A stretch of DNA of 64,000 nucleotides, taken from assembly GCA_907163375.1 (NCBI GenBank), contig CAJQUW010000578.1:682001-746000 (forward strand), given 5' to 3'. Positions within the stretch are counted from its first letter, which is position 1. Each line of letters opens with the position of its first letter. Shown here piece by piece: positions 11,931 to 24,474 of this stretch. The position numbers and the translations under genes are program-made. The stretch is from Prostheceraeus crozeri (taxonomy: Eukaryota > Platyhelminthes > Polycladida > Euryleptidae). The notes below the pieces were generated by a model that ran no database searches, was not told where the DNA came from, and saw nothing but the letters and a program-made list of their open reading frames with translations.

Positions 11931-12446
11931 TAAGATATCTATTCCACCATGTGACAGCCAAAGACAATGAATTGTTTGTTATTCGATTAGATACTTCAGC
12001 AGTGCTGCTTTGAAATTGTAATACCCTTATCCCTAAAATCCAACTTTTCGCTTTGTTTACTGAGACTAGAATGGACATCATCTGTTTGTTGATGGAAATT
12101 TCAGTTGCTCGGCTAGGTGCCAATTGCTAGATCTTTAGAAGAGTCAAATCACTGAAACATGCAACAGTTGTAAATTCTTGCCGCGTGGCGATTTACTGTA
12201 AGTTATTTTGTCAGTTAATGCTTTCATATGTAAAGAGAAATGATGATGGCCGTGAATATTTACGAAGTTCACAGATAAGCTGCCGGTGCCTTCCAATTGT
12301 CAACCACAAGACGCCGCCATCGTATAAGTGCCGTTGTCATGATAGCGCATGCCCGTCCACGACCTTCTATTGTTTTCATTGTCCATGGCCGTTCTAGTCA
12401 TTTATTATTATAGAGTATCGGATATCTATGCGCTTATCCACCCTTA

Positions 12447-12645
12447 GGCCTCAGCCACACTGAAAGCAAAGCAAACACGAGCGTCCCGAGCGTCTCGAGC
12501 AAACGTATGTCCGTAAGCTATCAATCGTTCTCGTTTGCTTTGCTCGCAGTGTGGCAGTATAAAACTGCTGTAATGATGACTTTATATTTGCTGCAAAACG
12601 CTTTGCTCGGAAACGCTTGGAAAAGCTCGCAGTGTGGCTGAGGCC
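12447..12645. mobile_element. Short Harbinger-like MITE
   Basis: A 199-base element with inverted ends GGCCTCAGCCACACTG and CAGTGTGGCTGAGGCC, flanked by TTA on both sides. A 3-bp TWA target duplication and GG-starting ends are typical of PIF/Harbinger elements. The inside carries additional copies of a GCTTTGCTCG-like word in both directions. Non-autonomous. Confidence 0.75.
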
Positions 12646-12648
12646 TTA

Positions 12649-14187
12649 GGGAGCATGACATTAGGTACCTAACCGCAAGGTAGTAGGGTTGGGGACCTTG
12701 AATTGAAATAGGTCCCTGATTATCCTTCTTAATCAAAGAATATCAAAGAGGAGAATGCCTACATGTTGGCTTTCATGTATAAATCGTTCTTGGAATTATA
12801 CAGAGAATCAGATTCTTTTCTGGAGCAAGCAAATGATTCATGCAGTCCATTCGCTTCCATATGGTCTAACATTAAACATTCTACCTGAGCAATACTTAGA
12901 TTTTCATCTAGAATCATCATTCAGCGCTTATTTCATGATCAGCTGTTCTGTCATAAATTAATAGTTGCATGAATAAAAGGTGACGAATAAGGTGGAATAC
13001 TTATCAACATACGGAGCTCGTGACTATTCTTCAATATAATTCTAAAACACACATTTTACGAAATTTGGAGATCTTTTTTCAATACTGTCATTCTTTTCAA
13101 TTTGATCATGGAAAAGGATAAAGTTATATGACATTTGACCAGATTTTCATATTTATTGGATAATTTCTGTTTGAATGGTGCTAATTTATTTGAAAATTGT
13201 TTAATATCTTAGGCAAGAAGCTCCTTTAAAGAAGAGATAGAAAAGTGTCTGCATGTACATATTCATGCTTGCATGCATACATGTTGACATGTCCCTATAG
13301 GGACTTGGTCAAATTATAATTAAAAAGCTTGTCATAGGACATTCCGGAACTTCTATGTAAGGACAAATGCAGCTAATTTGGAATTGCATATGAAATTAAC
13401 GAAACGCCTGATCCAACCCTACATTTCTGATGACGTCACTGAAGATAGATCTGCGCAACATTTTGTTGTGAGAATAGAACCGGAGGCATCTCACGTGAAT
13501 CCTTCATTCATGCATGACTGGAGTGCTGTGAGACAAAAATTAGAATCACCCCGAAATATGACTGAAGCTACATTTAAAGTTCAGATAATAAAGAGCAATA
13601 AGAAATAAAGTTAAAAGGTAATTAAATGCACAAAACTATGCATACGTATATACAAAGAATAGAGAAAGAGAAGTTAACTTACCAGGGAAGGCGAAGGTTC
13701 CTAACATAATCTTTTTGAATACAAAGATCAGGCATGGATCTAATATACACATGGATTTTAAGATACGGAAAAGGGAAAGATCATTGCACATCATACCGCT
13801 GAAAAGTTGGAAGAAACAGCTCGAGAGTCAGCATTGAGCACTTGTAAATGTCGTGCTAGCACAATCTGAGATTCGCATCGATCGAAGAGAGAACTTGCTA
13901 GGTTGTTCAAGCCAGCGGGGAGCATGTCCGAATATTCTTTTCCTCTAAATCTGTGAAGGTAATCTGCTATGATGTCAAAAATGTCGTAGGGCAATGTTTT
14001 TTATCCTTGCCCTCCTCGGAGTGCACGATAAATTTTCATAGAAATATTCACATAATGCATGATTTTGTAAGGCTTTCTATGTCCACAGGTCAATACGTTC
14101 CACGAAGCAGGTAATTATTTTCCTGATTGGAAATAATCAACCTGGTGCAGACTTCTATGGAAAAAGTCATTCATGCATTATAACCAC
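12649..14187. other. Gene-free stretch between copies A and B
   Basis: AT-rich, with short unrelated open frames only. A purine-rich exon-like frame at 13378-13608 has no recognisable domain. No repeats, RNA genes or element ends were recognised. Confidence 0.4.
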
Positions 14188-14420
14188 AGAATTAAACATT
14201 TTGTTTATCTGCTTCGGTTTGCTAGAAGTGTGATTAATACGAAATTGACGGCACATCGAGGAACCTATTAGGTGGGCAAAACGGAATTCCTAATACCTTA
14301 CAGAGATAGGAAAAATAGTCGTTCGTTGCTTGCGGATTAATGTGAGTTCCAGCAAAGTGCTTCGATTGCCAAAATTCCTTCAGATTCGAAGAATTCAGAT
14401 CATTGCGCACAAGTTTTCTC
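14188..14420. repeat. R1 repeat, copy 3
   Basis: Diverged R1 copy just left of the start of duplication copy B. Because R1 normally lies inside the duplicated unit, the unit may extend left of 14690. Confidence 0.6.
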
Positions 14421-14883
14421 TATAATGTTGGCCCTTCCGATTATTATTAAAGAAAGTAGCAGGCGTACGAAAATTAGTTCACTTGATGATCTCACATCCT
14501 CTCCTCAGCATTGCTCACTGTATAGTGCATGCACTGAATCGAAGCCAGGCATCGATGTGTGTTTTGGTGTGTGCGAAGTGATATCACAACACGCACGCAT
14601 CTCTCACTGGCTCTGGTGTCCTCTGCTGACAGCTTATTGTTTGCCATTTCCAATCGCAAACGATACACGAATTATCCATTCGAGAAGGAGCAAGTTGTCT
14701 AATTCTGTGATGTGCCATTTCAATATTAAGGTTACATACAATTCTTCCTTTCTAGGAAACTGAAGCGCGCGCAGATGAATCTAATTCTGTGATTATAACA
14801 GATAATGCATGGATTTCTTCGGTCATTATTTGTCACAATAACCTCGAGCCTTCAGTTCTCGGTAATTATAGCGAATAATGACC

Positions 14884-15120
14884 TCAAATATATGCATTAT
14901 CGATTTCATAATCACCTTGTTTATTGGACATTTGCCACAGATTTAGAGGACAAGCTATTCTATGAATCCAGCGGGCAAGAAGATCGAAGAAATCCTCGTC
15001 CTCTTCGTGGCCTCGGATTTCTACATTTTCTTGCCCTTCTGGCTTCATGGAAAACATTTCTTCTTCAGAGATCGACTTGTCCTTCCAAGATACATCTACA
15101 CGTGCATTTGAACATGTAGA
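14884..15120 (-). CDS. Candidate terminal exon, acidic tail (copy B)
   Basis: Copy B counterpart of the acidic terminal segment at 194-430. The frame is open over the same 78 codons and keeps the terminal DNAYI. Its presence in both copies shows only that it was duplicated; coding status rests on composition and the intact frame. Function unknown. Confidence 0.3.
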   Translation of the reverse strand, partial: STCSNARVDVSWKDKSISEEEMFSMKPEGQENVEIRGHEEDEDFFDLLARWIHRIACPLNLWQMSNKQGDYEIDNAYI

Positions 15121-15387
15121 TCACTTGGGAACATAGAAATTAACAATACCATAGAAAGTCCTAAAATGGAAATTGCATGAAAATTATTGCAAACGACGGG
15201 GGAACGTAGTAGGGGTGAAACGCAAATTGTGCGAGCTGGCTTCCATGTTTTCTGATTGGCATTTACGAGCGTATAATTACCAAGCCAATTTGTAATCTGT
15301 ATTGTTGCCCCTTGTCCAAAGATCATGTACACGGGGAATACTGAATCTAAAAAATACTCCGCCCACAGGATGACAAAGAAGGAAATC
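15096..15387 (-). CDS. Candidate membrane-protein exon (copy B)
   Basis: A minus-strand frame opens just after an acceptor-like ACAG at 15388-15391 and runs to TAG at 15096. It encodes two hydrophobic stretches, one containing ISFFVILWAEYF and one containing SILGLSMVLLIS, with a conserved GQGATIQITNW motif between them. Copy A (about 406-698) carries TGA where B has TGG, so A is interrupted. Copy C (41925-42180) keeps the downstream hydrophobic stretch at amino-acid level but differs by a 2-base indel upstream. Possibly part of a multi-pass membrane protein; no family recognised. A 3'UTR or relic origin is also possible. Confidence 0.33.
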
Positions 15388-15964
15388 CTGTAAAACGTTC
15401 TGTACGTTTGTCATTTTGAAATATCGCTCCTATAATCTATCAAGAGTATAATCAGACACATATGCAACTTGCATTGTCGATTTCCAGAACATGCATTACT
15501 CCAATTTGAAATGAGAGGTCAATAAATCTTAGAGTATTCATCTGTTCACTATATTTGAACAATTTTCAAATCCTTTGCATGCTTTCGAATATGAGCCTCC
15601 AAAATATCATCACACTATATCACATAAGTCAATGGTTAATTGAAAAGTTCCAGCGACATTTCATTTATGTGAGTAATGATTGTAGGTAAAGAAGCTTTCA
15701 ATGTGCTTATTCCAGAAAAGCGCTAGGTTCCTTAACCGCTTGAAGGAGAAGTTGAACAATAATTAGAATTTTTATCTGTGAATTCTTGAGATCTTTTCAC
15801 AGCCAGTGCACCGACTACTTTCGATTATGACTCTGTGAACCAATTCTTAATTCGCATTCCAACATTAAAAAATGGGAAAATAGTTGTCAATGACTGCTAC
15901 AAATAGACACCGTATATTAATCCATGGAATAGTAGGCTATTTCACATGAAACAATGCCACCATC

Positions 15965-16072
15965 TCACTTATAATTTTCAGCATTAAAATCCTGTGATAT
16001 GCTGTCAACAACTTCCACAACCAACTTGACAAATAGTTTGTACATGATACAATGTTTTAGATCGAATCTGAT
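15965..16072 (-). CDS. Candidate short terminal exon (copy B)
   Basis: A 35-residue minus-strand frame starts right after an acceptor-like TTTGTAG and ends in TGA. It contains KLFVKLVVEVVDS and ends DFNAENYK. Copy C (42771-42878) has the same length, the same stop and a conservative set of replacements, including third-position changes in the Glu and Asn codons near the end, which favours coding. Copy A (1276-1383) has two in-frame stops. Family unknown. Confidence 0.4.
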   Translation of the reverse strand: MRFDLKHCIMYKLFVKLVVEVVDSISQDFNAENYK

Positions 16073-17196
16073 CTACAAACCATAGATTTTCCATGTGCCA
16101 TAATTGCACATAGGCAAGATATCAAACTTCCATTCTAGTGTACTATTATCTACTTCTATGCTTGGTAAGGTTCAGGTAGAGGATCTTTGAGGCGAGCCGA
16201 CGGGACCCGTCTTGTCTTGAACACAATTATCGGCTTGACTGACAGGTACGTCTTATTGATCCTGCGCTTCAGATAGGTAAAAGTTCTCCTATATTGTTCT
16301 TTATTTATGAATAGTAGTGTCCATTTATTTGCACTTTAACTTTATTTCTTCTTGCTCTTTATTAGTTCAACGTTAAGTGCGACATAAGTATTCATCCTTT
16401 TCTCGCTAAAAGCTGTTTTTAATGCCATGTTTTTTTAATGTACAATGATGTAATTGATGGTCACATGATGGATAATTAATTCATGTTATCGAAACTTTCA
16501 ATGCTGCATTCAGTTATACCAGCTTGACAGTTATGGTCTTGTTGCTGGACAGAAAATATCATCGCAATTGTTTTTTGGCTCCATTTCTGGATACTTCAAT
16601 TGTGTTTGATCAACAACTGTGATGCTGATGCCATTCTGAAGATCTGATGCTCTGAATTCAAGTCAAAAATCACAACTTTGACTTCTGCAGCTATAAATCA
16701 ACGATGGAAAGAAGATATGCCCATTCATATCAATTTTTAGTAATGTGTAAAGCAATATAGGACGGGTAAAGAAGATAAACATTATGGCATCTAAAGTGAC
16801 AACACGCTAATTTATGGAGGAGAAATTATATGGATCCGAGTAGCTTGAAATCTGAGAATAAGCTCCTGAATGATGCGACACATAAGAGCTACGTTGAAGC
16901 ACGTGTGTGGAAAAGCACGGTGACTTTCATATTCGTAAACTGGAGAGGAAGAAGTATGAGCTGCCAACGAAGGCCTATCGTGCCACAGATGTCGGGAATT
17001 CTCATCCGGAACAAATATGACCGGCCTATTTCTTGCCACTCGCTCGGTCTTCCATTAATAATGCTGCTGTTTCAATTTCCAAATGTAGTCGTGCAAGTTT
17101 CAATAATCTACGACCTGTCAAACAAGATTTCCTGAAAAGATATTCCTTAATTCAGTCAGAAGTGTCATGAATTCTGGTTTTCCCCCCGTCATCGTA

Positions 17197-18197
17197 CACT
17201 GTAAATCGCTCAATACCAATCACATACGAAGGATGCATACCAAAATATTTTTTTGGTATATTTCTGTATGATCTTGGTATATATTTGTATGCTTTTCGCA
17301 TGTTATTTCAAGTGTGGTATGCTTTACATACTAAAGCCATACCAGCACAATGTTAAAAGAAACCATCAATCATGTCCAAAGTATGTTGATTTAAGGCTTT
17401 TTGTCAATAAAGATCACACTAATGCTACTACTGCTTTGTAAGTAGTGAGATAATGATATTTTATAGTCAAACTAACAATACTGAATTCGATTTTAATACA
17501 TGTAAGTCCGAGGCATTTCATAAATAATCAATAAGTATTTGACCATCATCAATTATGCATTATGTAATTTTGGAACTAAGCATATTATCAATCCAAAATA
17601 ATGACACATTATAATTCATGAACGCAAAAATAGTTATGTTTGAGATATATAAGTCAACATGGTTGCTGAAAAGTTATCGTTTTATTGAAATGATGTTTAT
17701 CAATTTAGTTCAAGGAAACGAGCTAATTATGAGTCTTGTGAATGCTATAAGACAAGTTGCAAAGATGACATGCGGCTGTAATTCCACAACAAATCTAATC
17801 TAGTTAAATACCACACTTTCACAAAGAAATATTCACGGCTGGTATTACTGGAAAAAGGTTATTTGTACATGTAAGTAGTATGTAGTATAACATATTTTTT
17901 GCCATATGACATAAAGCTATTCATACGAAAGACATACGAAACACATACCAATTTGCATCGGGTCTCGTATATAAAACATACCAAGAATTCGTATTTCAAC
18001 GTAAAACAGCCAATCACAGTTAACATAGTTCGTATCGTTTACATACCAATCACATACGAAAGTAAATGGCCATTCGTATGAAAAACATACCAGATTTCTT
18101 TATATATACCAGAATCTCGTATCGAATGTTGGTTTCAAATTGTATGTAAACTTGGTATGTGTTTGTATGTAATTTTCGTATCCAGCGATTTACAGTG
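17197..18197. mobile_element. 1.0-kb MITE, TA-flanked, subterminal repeats
   Basis: The ends CACTGTAAATCGCT and its inverse match perfectly over 14 bases and are flanked by TA (17195-17196, 18198-18199). Both ends hold many copies of ACATACCAATCACATACGAA-like words in both directions, as subterminal transposase-binding repeats often do. No transposase. It lies only in copy B, but the neighbouring sequence also differs between A and B. Confidence 0.72.
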
Positions 18198-18199
18198 TA

Positions 18200-18620
18200 C
18201 ATGTAGACGCAGCAGTTTGTTTATCTCTTTATGCTATTCTCTATGCAATGGATAATGGATGGCAATGCGATGGCTTTAACAGGAGGGATTTATCAAGTAG
18301 TTTCACGAGTTGATGAAAATAGAAGTTGCATCTGTCCTTAGTAAGCATAGCCCTATTCTTCGCTATTCTTAACTTAATCGGAAAAACCGGAGAGTCTAAA
18401 TCTCATTACTGATTAAAATTAGTACAAAAGAATTTTGTAAATATTCACCATCTGAAAATGTTGTGATGCATATAACCTACCCAGTCGGCACAATTCATGG
18501 ATGTTGGGTTTTATTAGCTAAGGGTTCTTGATCAACAGCAATTGTGATTTTTGTGTAATTAACAGAAATACGACACCTCACATAAAGCTGAGTAACGGAT
18601 GAATTATTGGTATGACATCA
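18200..18620. other. Copy B-specific sequence of unknown origin
   Basis: About 420 bases between the MITE and the point where homology to copy A (2600) resumes. Copy A has about 90 unrelated bases here. No gene, repeat ends or recognisable element; either a further insertion in B or a deletion in A. Confidence 0.5.
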
Positions 18621-18987
18621 CGGCTTCATTGCTGCACAGTCCACGTAATATACATGTCCTACAGTTGAATTCTAGAATTCTTGAATCCGCCTGTCTGACG
18701 CATCACCGTCTTCAAACAATTGTAACTTGTACACAATGACACATTCATATCTACCTTGGGAAGTCGTAGTAGAGAAGGAAGCAAATTGACTGAATGAATT
18801 AACTACGATCTGCGTCTCCCTAAATACTCGTCAAGCGAAATGTTATTGGATAAACCGATTGGCCAATGAGAGACAAGCTAGACGCGGGGGGCAGTGTTCT
18901 GAAAATGTTTCTAAGTTCGAAAATCAAGTTTTAAAAATTTTCATTTTTGCTTGGGAAAATAACTAAGAAAAATTTCGAGGTTGACGC

Positions 18988-20653
18988 CAGGGGCGACGGC
19001 AGGGGCGGGCCAGGCAGGGCCGCGGCCCTGCCAAATTTCATCTGGCCCTGCCTGTGGCCCTGCCAACTTTTTGAGAGAATTTTGAACATTTCGTAAATTA
19101 ACAGTGTAGCAATATTTTATTCATTTTTTTGTATTATTCTTATTTGGTATGGTTGTTTTGCAGAGAATACAGATGAAATATTTGACACGACGGCTGTTCT
19201 CACTCCATTGACAAACCAATTGTTTTTATCGGTTTGTTTAAAAACGGACAATCTAAATTGGATGTCCATGACCTTGACGATCAGCTGTGATATTTTTTTC
19301 AAATTGTTTTACACTCTTATCATCTTGCACTCTTATTAGGCTAATCATTCACCAATACCTAATTTATGCAAATAAAATAAACTCTATAACTATAAACTGA
19401 ATTCGTAATTACAATTTTAAAGAAAATTAGGACAATTAATACGCTATATTTATCGGAGGGCCAATACGGCCAAAATCTTATTTATTTCATTTTTTGGCAC
19501 AGGGCTGCCGACAGTCCAGATTTCATGCGGACGTCCAGATTGACCAGATTTCAGAATCAAGGAAGTATTTCCAATTTTACAGTAGTAGTTAATAGTATTG
19601 CGAAATACGCATTATGTTAGAGCAACCTTTTTAAAAGGTCGTATCATTGACGCATAGGGTCTATCCTTTAGATTTTTATGTTGTAAGATAAAAGGCCTAC
19701 TTTTAATTCTACATTTGAAGTATGGTAACCAAATTTGAAGCGTTACTTACGTTGTGTAACTTGAAAATGCTATATATATGCTTATATTGATTGATTTTAA
19801 TTAGGCCTAATGTATTAAACACTCAGCTTCAAAAACACTTCTCTCACACCTGCAGTACGGCAGCATTCGCATTCTCATTATACTGGCGATCTTATTTTTA
19901 TGTGACAGAGCACATCATCCGTGTACTAGATATGCGAGGTGAGACTCGCTCAGTTGATCAGGATATTTAATTTCTAAGTTTTTCAAATAAGTCTGACACA
20001 AAGATATTTTGACGAAAATACAACCAGGCAACGTTGCAGGCTGGTTGTTTCTTTTCTCAAGGATAGACAGACCTGCAAACCATTTCCTAATGGGGTTATC
20101 AATGGTCCGTAGCTTTCAACTGTTCCAGTGTTTTTCATTCTCGACTGAAAGAAGATAGTGACCAGCTAAATAATCAAATAGCAAATTCTACTTTCAAAGA
20201 AAATGGCACCATTTCTCTTCTAGATCAGTGTGGATAGAACGAAGGACTGTTAGGCCTAATAGATTATAAATTCTTGGCACAAACAGTAACATTGAATAAA
20301 TGGAAGAACAGATGTCACTGGCAGTGCAGTGTTAAGGAAGGTATGTGATTGGACAGCGCCTCAGCCACTTAGGTGCCACAGAAAGTCTAACAGTCAACAT
20401 CAGAATATAAGCACGAATTGGCATAATTGGCTAAGCATCAGTATATTTTGCTACTACCGTTTCGCATAGTGATAGGGCCACATAATACAGGCCTCTTGGT
20501 GACTTACTGTTCTCATTATATCTGTAGGGACCCCAAAAATGTACTTTTCAACATTGTTTGGAATGACCTTGGCATACATTTATGCGGCCCTGCCACGAAT
20601 CTATTTGGCTCTGCCTTGGCCCTGCCGAAAACAGACGGCTGGCGTCGCCACTG
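18988..20653. mobile_element. Non-autonomous hAT element
   Basis: Begins CAGGGGCGACGG and ends CGTCGCCACTG, with GC-rich CTGGCCCTGCC repeats just inside both ends. It is flanked by a perfect 8-bp target duplication GTTGACGC (18980-18987 and 20654-20661). Copy A has a single GTTGATGC at this site. The 8-bp duplication and CAG/CTG ends mark the hAT superfamily. The 1.67-kb interior has no hAT transposase; it looks like an internal-deletion derivative. Confidence 0.9.
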
Positions 20654-20864
20654 GTTGACGCTGGTGGCTTATAACACTCCACGGCGGCATGATTTAGCGT
20701 TGCTTTCCTGACCTGTCATTAAATCTGTATTTGAAAAGGCTTCGGCCGACATTTTGTGCGTGATAACACATGTTCCAGCTCAACAAACCCGTTTTCCTGA
20801 TCTAAGCCTGCATAGCTCGATGGCACCGCTGATTGAAGAACTATTCTCAGCGGCATCGAAGACG

Positions 20865-22063
20865 AGTAGTAACCCCGTGGCAGACGCAAGGACAGTGCGG
20901 TGCAGTGATGAGTCATCGATGAGTCATCATGCTGACTCAGCCCCCTCCCCTCTGCAAGGAAGGAAGAGAGTTTGCCAAGGATGTGATGGAAGGATGGGTC
21001 CGAGAGGAGGAAACTGTTCCCTATCCCCCTCCCTCCGGAAGGAAGGAAGGAGTTTTCCAGCAAGGCGTAGGAAGGGAGAAGGGTAGGAATGTGGGAAGGA
21101 TAGAGTGAGAAAAGGTGGGTGTTGGATGTTTTGGGATGAGAAAGGCTAGAATTCGACAGGAAGGAGGCCTCGAATGAGATAACGGAGGCCAGATTCGGAC
21201 TCTACGTGAAATTCTACATCTGTGGTGTGATTTCCAGCGACATCGGAGAGAAAAAGTTCTGACCCGCCCCTCTCGGCAGCGATCTTCTAACTTTGGTTGT
21301 AGACATCGTAGAGAGTCGTGCAATAGCTCGTTTGAAAGCTGGGAGTGAGACAAATTCAGTGGAAAACATGGCTTGTTCGTATCTGCCTTCGTTTAGAGGT
21401 GAGATGTTATTGAAAATTTGGGACCTTGGCGAAAAAACGACAGAGTTAGAATGTTTATGAAAATCGCTCTAGCGGGTGAAGCAAGCCTCGGACGGGAAAT
21501 CAGAGACCAGATTTGGAATCAGCGTCACATTCTGCTTCGACATGGTAAATTTGAAAGCCATCGGAGAGAAAAAATTTTTCATCATTTTTTCCGAAAAACG
21601 ACTGTTAGAATTTTTGGGATGGCTGTGGGCTGTAGAGCCAAAACGAAGCATCGGATGGGAAAATGGAGGGCAGATTCGGATTCAGCGTTAAGTTCTACAT
21701 GGAAATGGCGTATTTCCAGCTCCATCGGAGCACTAGAACCGGAGATAGACTGGTTTTTAGTGTTTGAATGATGGGTATTACGTCATCAGCTGATCGCCAC
21801 ACACTATATACACGTAAGTGGAAACTCGGCTTGTGGAAATCAGTTCTCCTCCCGACTGGGTTGGGGTAGGTGAACTCTGGAGCTCCGATGATAGCATTGG
21901 AAATCTGAAAAACCGGGTTTCTGTAAGAAACCGACTTAGAAAATGTCATTGCTGAAGTCAGCTAAGGCCTCAGACTTACAGGTTCGCCAGGAGATGGCCT
22001 TCGTCTCCAGGCCATAAAAGACTCCAAAACTTTAAAGGCTTGCAACCTTGCTTCTACAAGTCC
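20865..22063. repeat. Left terminal inverted repeat of Polinton-like element
   Basis: Matches the right repeat (28333-30805) in inverse orientation with few differences: one mismatch in the outer ~75 bases, and a 6-base indel near 21805. Contains one copy of the ~320-base module that is expanded in the right repeat. Open frames inside it are by-products of repeat sequence. Confidence 0.9.
20909..20939. promoter_or_regulatory. Triple AP-1-like motif in left terminal repeat
   Basis: TGAGTCA at 20909 and 20920 and TGACTCA at 20933, spaced 11 and 13 bases. Mirrored at 30731, 30744 and 30755 in the right repeat. TGAGTCA is the consensus of AP-1 (Fos/Jun) factors; function here is inferred, not shown. 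Confidence 0.5.
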
Positions 22064-23295
22064 GGAAGGGATGTCTCCTTCAATGTATCCATTGAACTAA
22101 AATAACTATAAGGAAACACCCCTTTCCGTCGTATCAGACTGTCACTTATGTTGGGATAGTCTTTCCTTAAATGTTGAGTGAGGGGAAGTGTTTCTAAATT
22201 ATTAGCCAACGCGGCTAAGGAAGAAGACATAAACTGAAAACTGTCTAAAAACTTTATGTCATAGAAGACAGGCTTCCCCTCCTTCGTCTTATCGACTTGG
22301 ACTTTAGCTGTGATGCACATAAATTTTTCCTTACTTTGTGCAATCACTTTAGATGACCAGGATTTCATTTTACCGAATCCATGGCGAATGATGATGTGAG
22401 CATCATAACATTTAAAGTTATGAAAGATGACGGGGAGCGTTCGGCGTTTGAGCCTAAGTCTCATATTGCATTTACTGCATAAGGCAGACCTAAATTTACC
22501 ACTGAGATGGCAATGGTCCCTCACTTTCTTATGTTGCTGATCATCAAAGGATGAACAGCAGCGGGGACATTCCGTGGTCCTATCAAACTTGATTTTATCG
22601 GCTTCTGTGAAGCACATGGGTTTCCTAGTTAGCTCCGTTTCATAGCGTTGATGAAAACGGGCTTTCCTATCTAAAAAGTTGAAGAAGTTTTCAACGCACT
22701 CCTCGCCTTGCCACACATGCATCTTATTTTGGTTCCTATAATATGGATGCCAAACTTCATAGCAGGCAATGGCTGCTGGCTCATGACTTAGGTCTTCTTG
22801 TTCAATATAACATTCAATGTCCGCATAGATGGTACATATGGGACTGAGCTCATTGCCGTTTTCTTCATACCTATAAAATTTATCTTTGGGCATGACTTCC
22901 ATTTGAAGTTTACCCCGAGAGCACCACTCGTATTGCTCTTCAAAAAATGGTTTTGACCTAAAGCGCCGTGTGCAGCGATCACAGTAGTAGAAATTGTTCC
23001 TATATACAGTTTGATGATGGTATAACTTTGAAATTTTGGGAATGCCACAATAATGCCTTTCTGGGTTGTTGTCGTTATAGACTAGGAGGAGATTGACAAC
23101 CCGATCGAAGTTACTTTGGCGATTTTTATACCTAACGCCCTTCAGACCTTTTTCCCAGAGATGGATGACAATCTTAATATTATTCAATTTTTCAAATTGG
23201 GCGATGCCTTTAAAGTCTAATGTGTTGACATCTAGCCCGTCAAACCAAAGCTCATCCTCCCATTCACGATAGTGAGTGATTCGTTCACGATGCAC
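22054..23295 (-). pseudogene. Type-B DNA polymerase region (Polinton-like, partial)
   Basis: A 413-residue segment with features of protein-primed type-B polymerases of Polintons and related viruses. An exonuclease motif reads ICTIYADIECY (about residue 160), followed by a cysteine/histidine module CPRCCSS to RDHCHLSGKFRSALCSKCN (about 240-282), then FHNFKCYDAHIIIRHG, a second exonuclease-type motif, and DIKFLDSFQFMSSSLAALA. The palm motifs expected further along are not present before the left terminal repeat begins. The segment is therefore the front part only. It follows the zinc-finger segment on the same strand. Treated as a fossil part of the element at 20865-30805. Confidence 0.82.
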
Positions 23296-23357
23296 CCTTA
23301 TATCATTGTAGTGAAGAATGGAGAGGACGGCATACTTGAAACACTGGGACTGACATT

Positions 23358-24434
23358 CTACATTGACGACATCCTTTTTGTCAGCCAGTGGTTTGGGGAG
23401 GGTGAAACAACCGCCCCCTGTAAATTTTCAAAAAGATTTATTTTGATGTCTACCTTCTCTATCCCATCAAAGACCAGACCGCTGTCTCTTTCATTAAATT
23501 TATTTAAGTTGCTGACGAGATAGGTCGCATGTCTCTCTATCCACTCGTTTACATCACCTATGAGATCAGCAGCACAGGAGGCTATCCTAATGGTCACAGT
23601 GGACTCTACTTCTCCCGTGCTACTGTCTACCTTATTGAAACAAGCAGTGAGATAGAACATGCCCTTAAGTAAAAATCTATCTAAACTCGCCAACATTTGA
23701 TGAATTAAGCCTATATTATTCATCAAGAAAGGATGAATGTCCTGCACAGCTTCAGAGCTTTCTAACTGATAATCGCGAACGAGCCTCTCAAAAGAAAACT
23801 TGCTCAGCCTTAGAGTGACGTTGTTGTCAGTGTAAAGCTCAGTGGAATGTGTGTGACAGAGTGTGTGCGAAGAAAGAACAAACTCTGTAGGAAAGGTCTT
23901 CTGACACGAAGAACAGGAAAAGCCGACGTGCGATGAAGGATGCTTCTTACCTGTTGTTGTCGGTGGTTGCCTCACACTGCCACAGGAACTGCCTTCGATG
24001 TGGACTCGCAAGTTGGTGTTGTTGTAGAACGCACGTCCACAACCTTCACACTTGGGCCGTTGAGGGATCGGTCGGCGTGTCTTCTCCAGTGCTCCCTTCG
24101 CTTTTGGGCAGCGAGAATGCCGGTGTCGCCGAAGGCAGAATGGCCTCGCGAAAACCTGCCCGCAGTCAGTACAGATGAGCTGTCGAACCGTACGTCCTTC
24201 TGTCTCCCTCACACCTTCCTCCTCGATTGCAATCTCCTCTCCCACTATCTCCAACTCCTCCTGCTCCAACAATCTCTCCACCGACTTGACGGAGAGGAGA
24301 GGGAGGTCGGCCGCTGCAGGTGGCGGTGGTGATGCCGGGATGACGATGGGACGGGAGGGAACGTCGCCGTCCAGGAGGTAGGCCGCCAGATCTGTTGAGA
24401 AAAAGAGAAAAGAGATTAGTAACATGATCAACAT
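23358..24434 (-). CDS. Zinc-finger and helical domain segment of polymerase gene
   Basis: Up to 358 residues. Three C2H2-like fingers lie at about 85-110 (CTDCGQVF), 128-152 (CEGCGRAF) and 171-192 (CSSCQKTF), after a Pro-rich and acidic start. Residues about 205-345 form a helical domain that resembles the stand-alone protein at 25846-26298. Acceptor-like TTTTTCTCAACAG precedes the DLAAYLLDG segment and a donor-like GTAAGT follows the Pro-rich segment at 24480-24790, so the first residues shown are probably intronic. Animal Polinton polymerase genes can contain introns. A polymerase-associated DNA-binding role is inferred. Confidence 0.6.
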   Translation of the reverse strand: MLIMLLISFLFFSTDLAAYLLDGDVPSRPIVIPASPPPPAAADLPLLSVKSVERLLEQEELEIVGEEIAIEEEGVRETEGRTVRQLICTDCGQVFARPFCLRRHRHSRCPKAKGALEKTRRPIPQRPKCEGCGRAFYNNTNLRVHIEGSSCGSVRQPPTTTGKKHPSSHVGFSCSSCQKTFPTEFVLSSHTLCHTHSTELYTDNNVTLRLSKFSFERLVRDYQLESSEAVQDIHPFLMNNIGLIHQMLASLDRFLLKGMFYLTACFNKVDSSTGEVESTVTIRIASCAADLIGDVNEWIERHATYLVSNLNKFNERDSGLVFDGIEKVDIKINLFENLQGAVVSPSPNHWLTKRMSSM

Positions 24435-24474
24435 TTCAAGTTTGAAGTCTTATCCCCCCTTTTCCCAATCACGA

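Noticed and set aside
21418-21771. 117-residue frame beginning MGPWRKNDRV, repeated at 28665-28982
   Set aside because: Lies in the terminal inverted repeats of the Polinton-like element and is made of repeated CATCGGAGAG-type words; treated as structural repeat.
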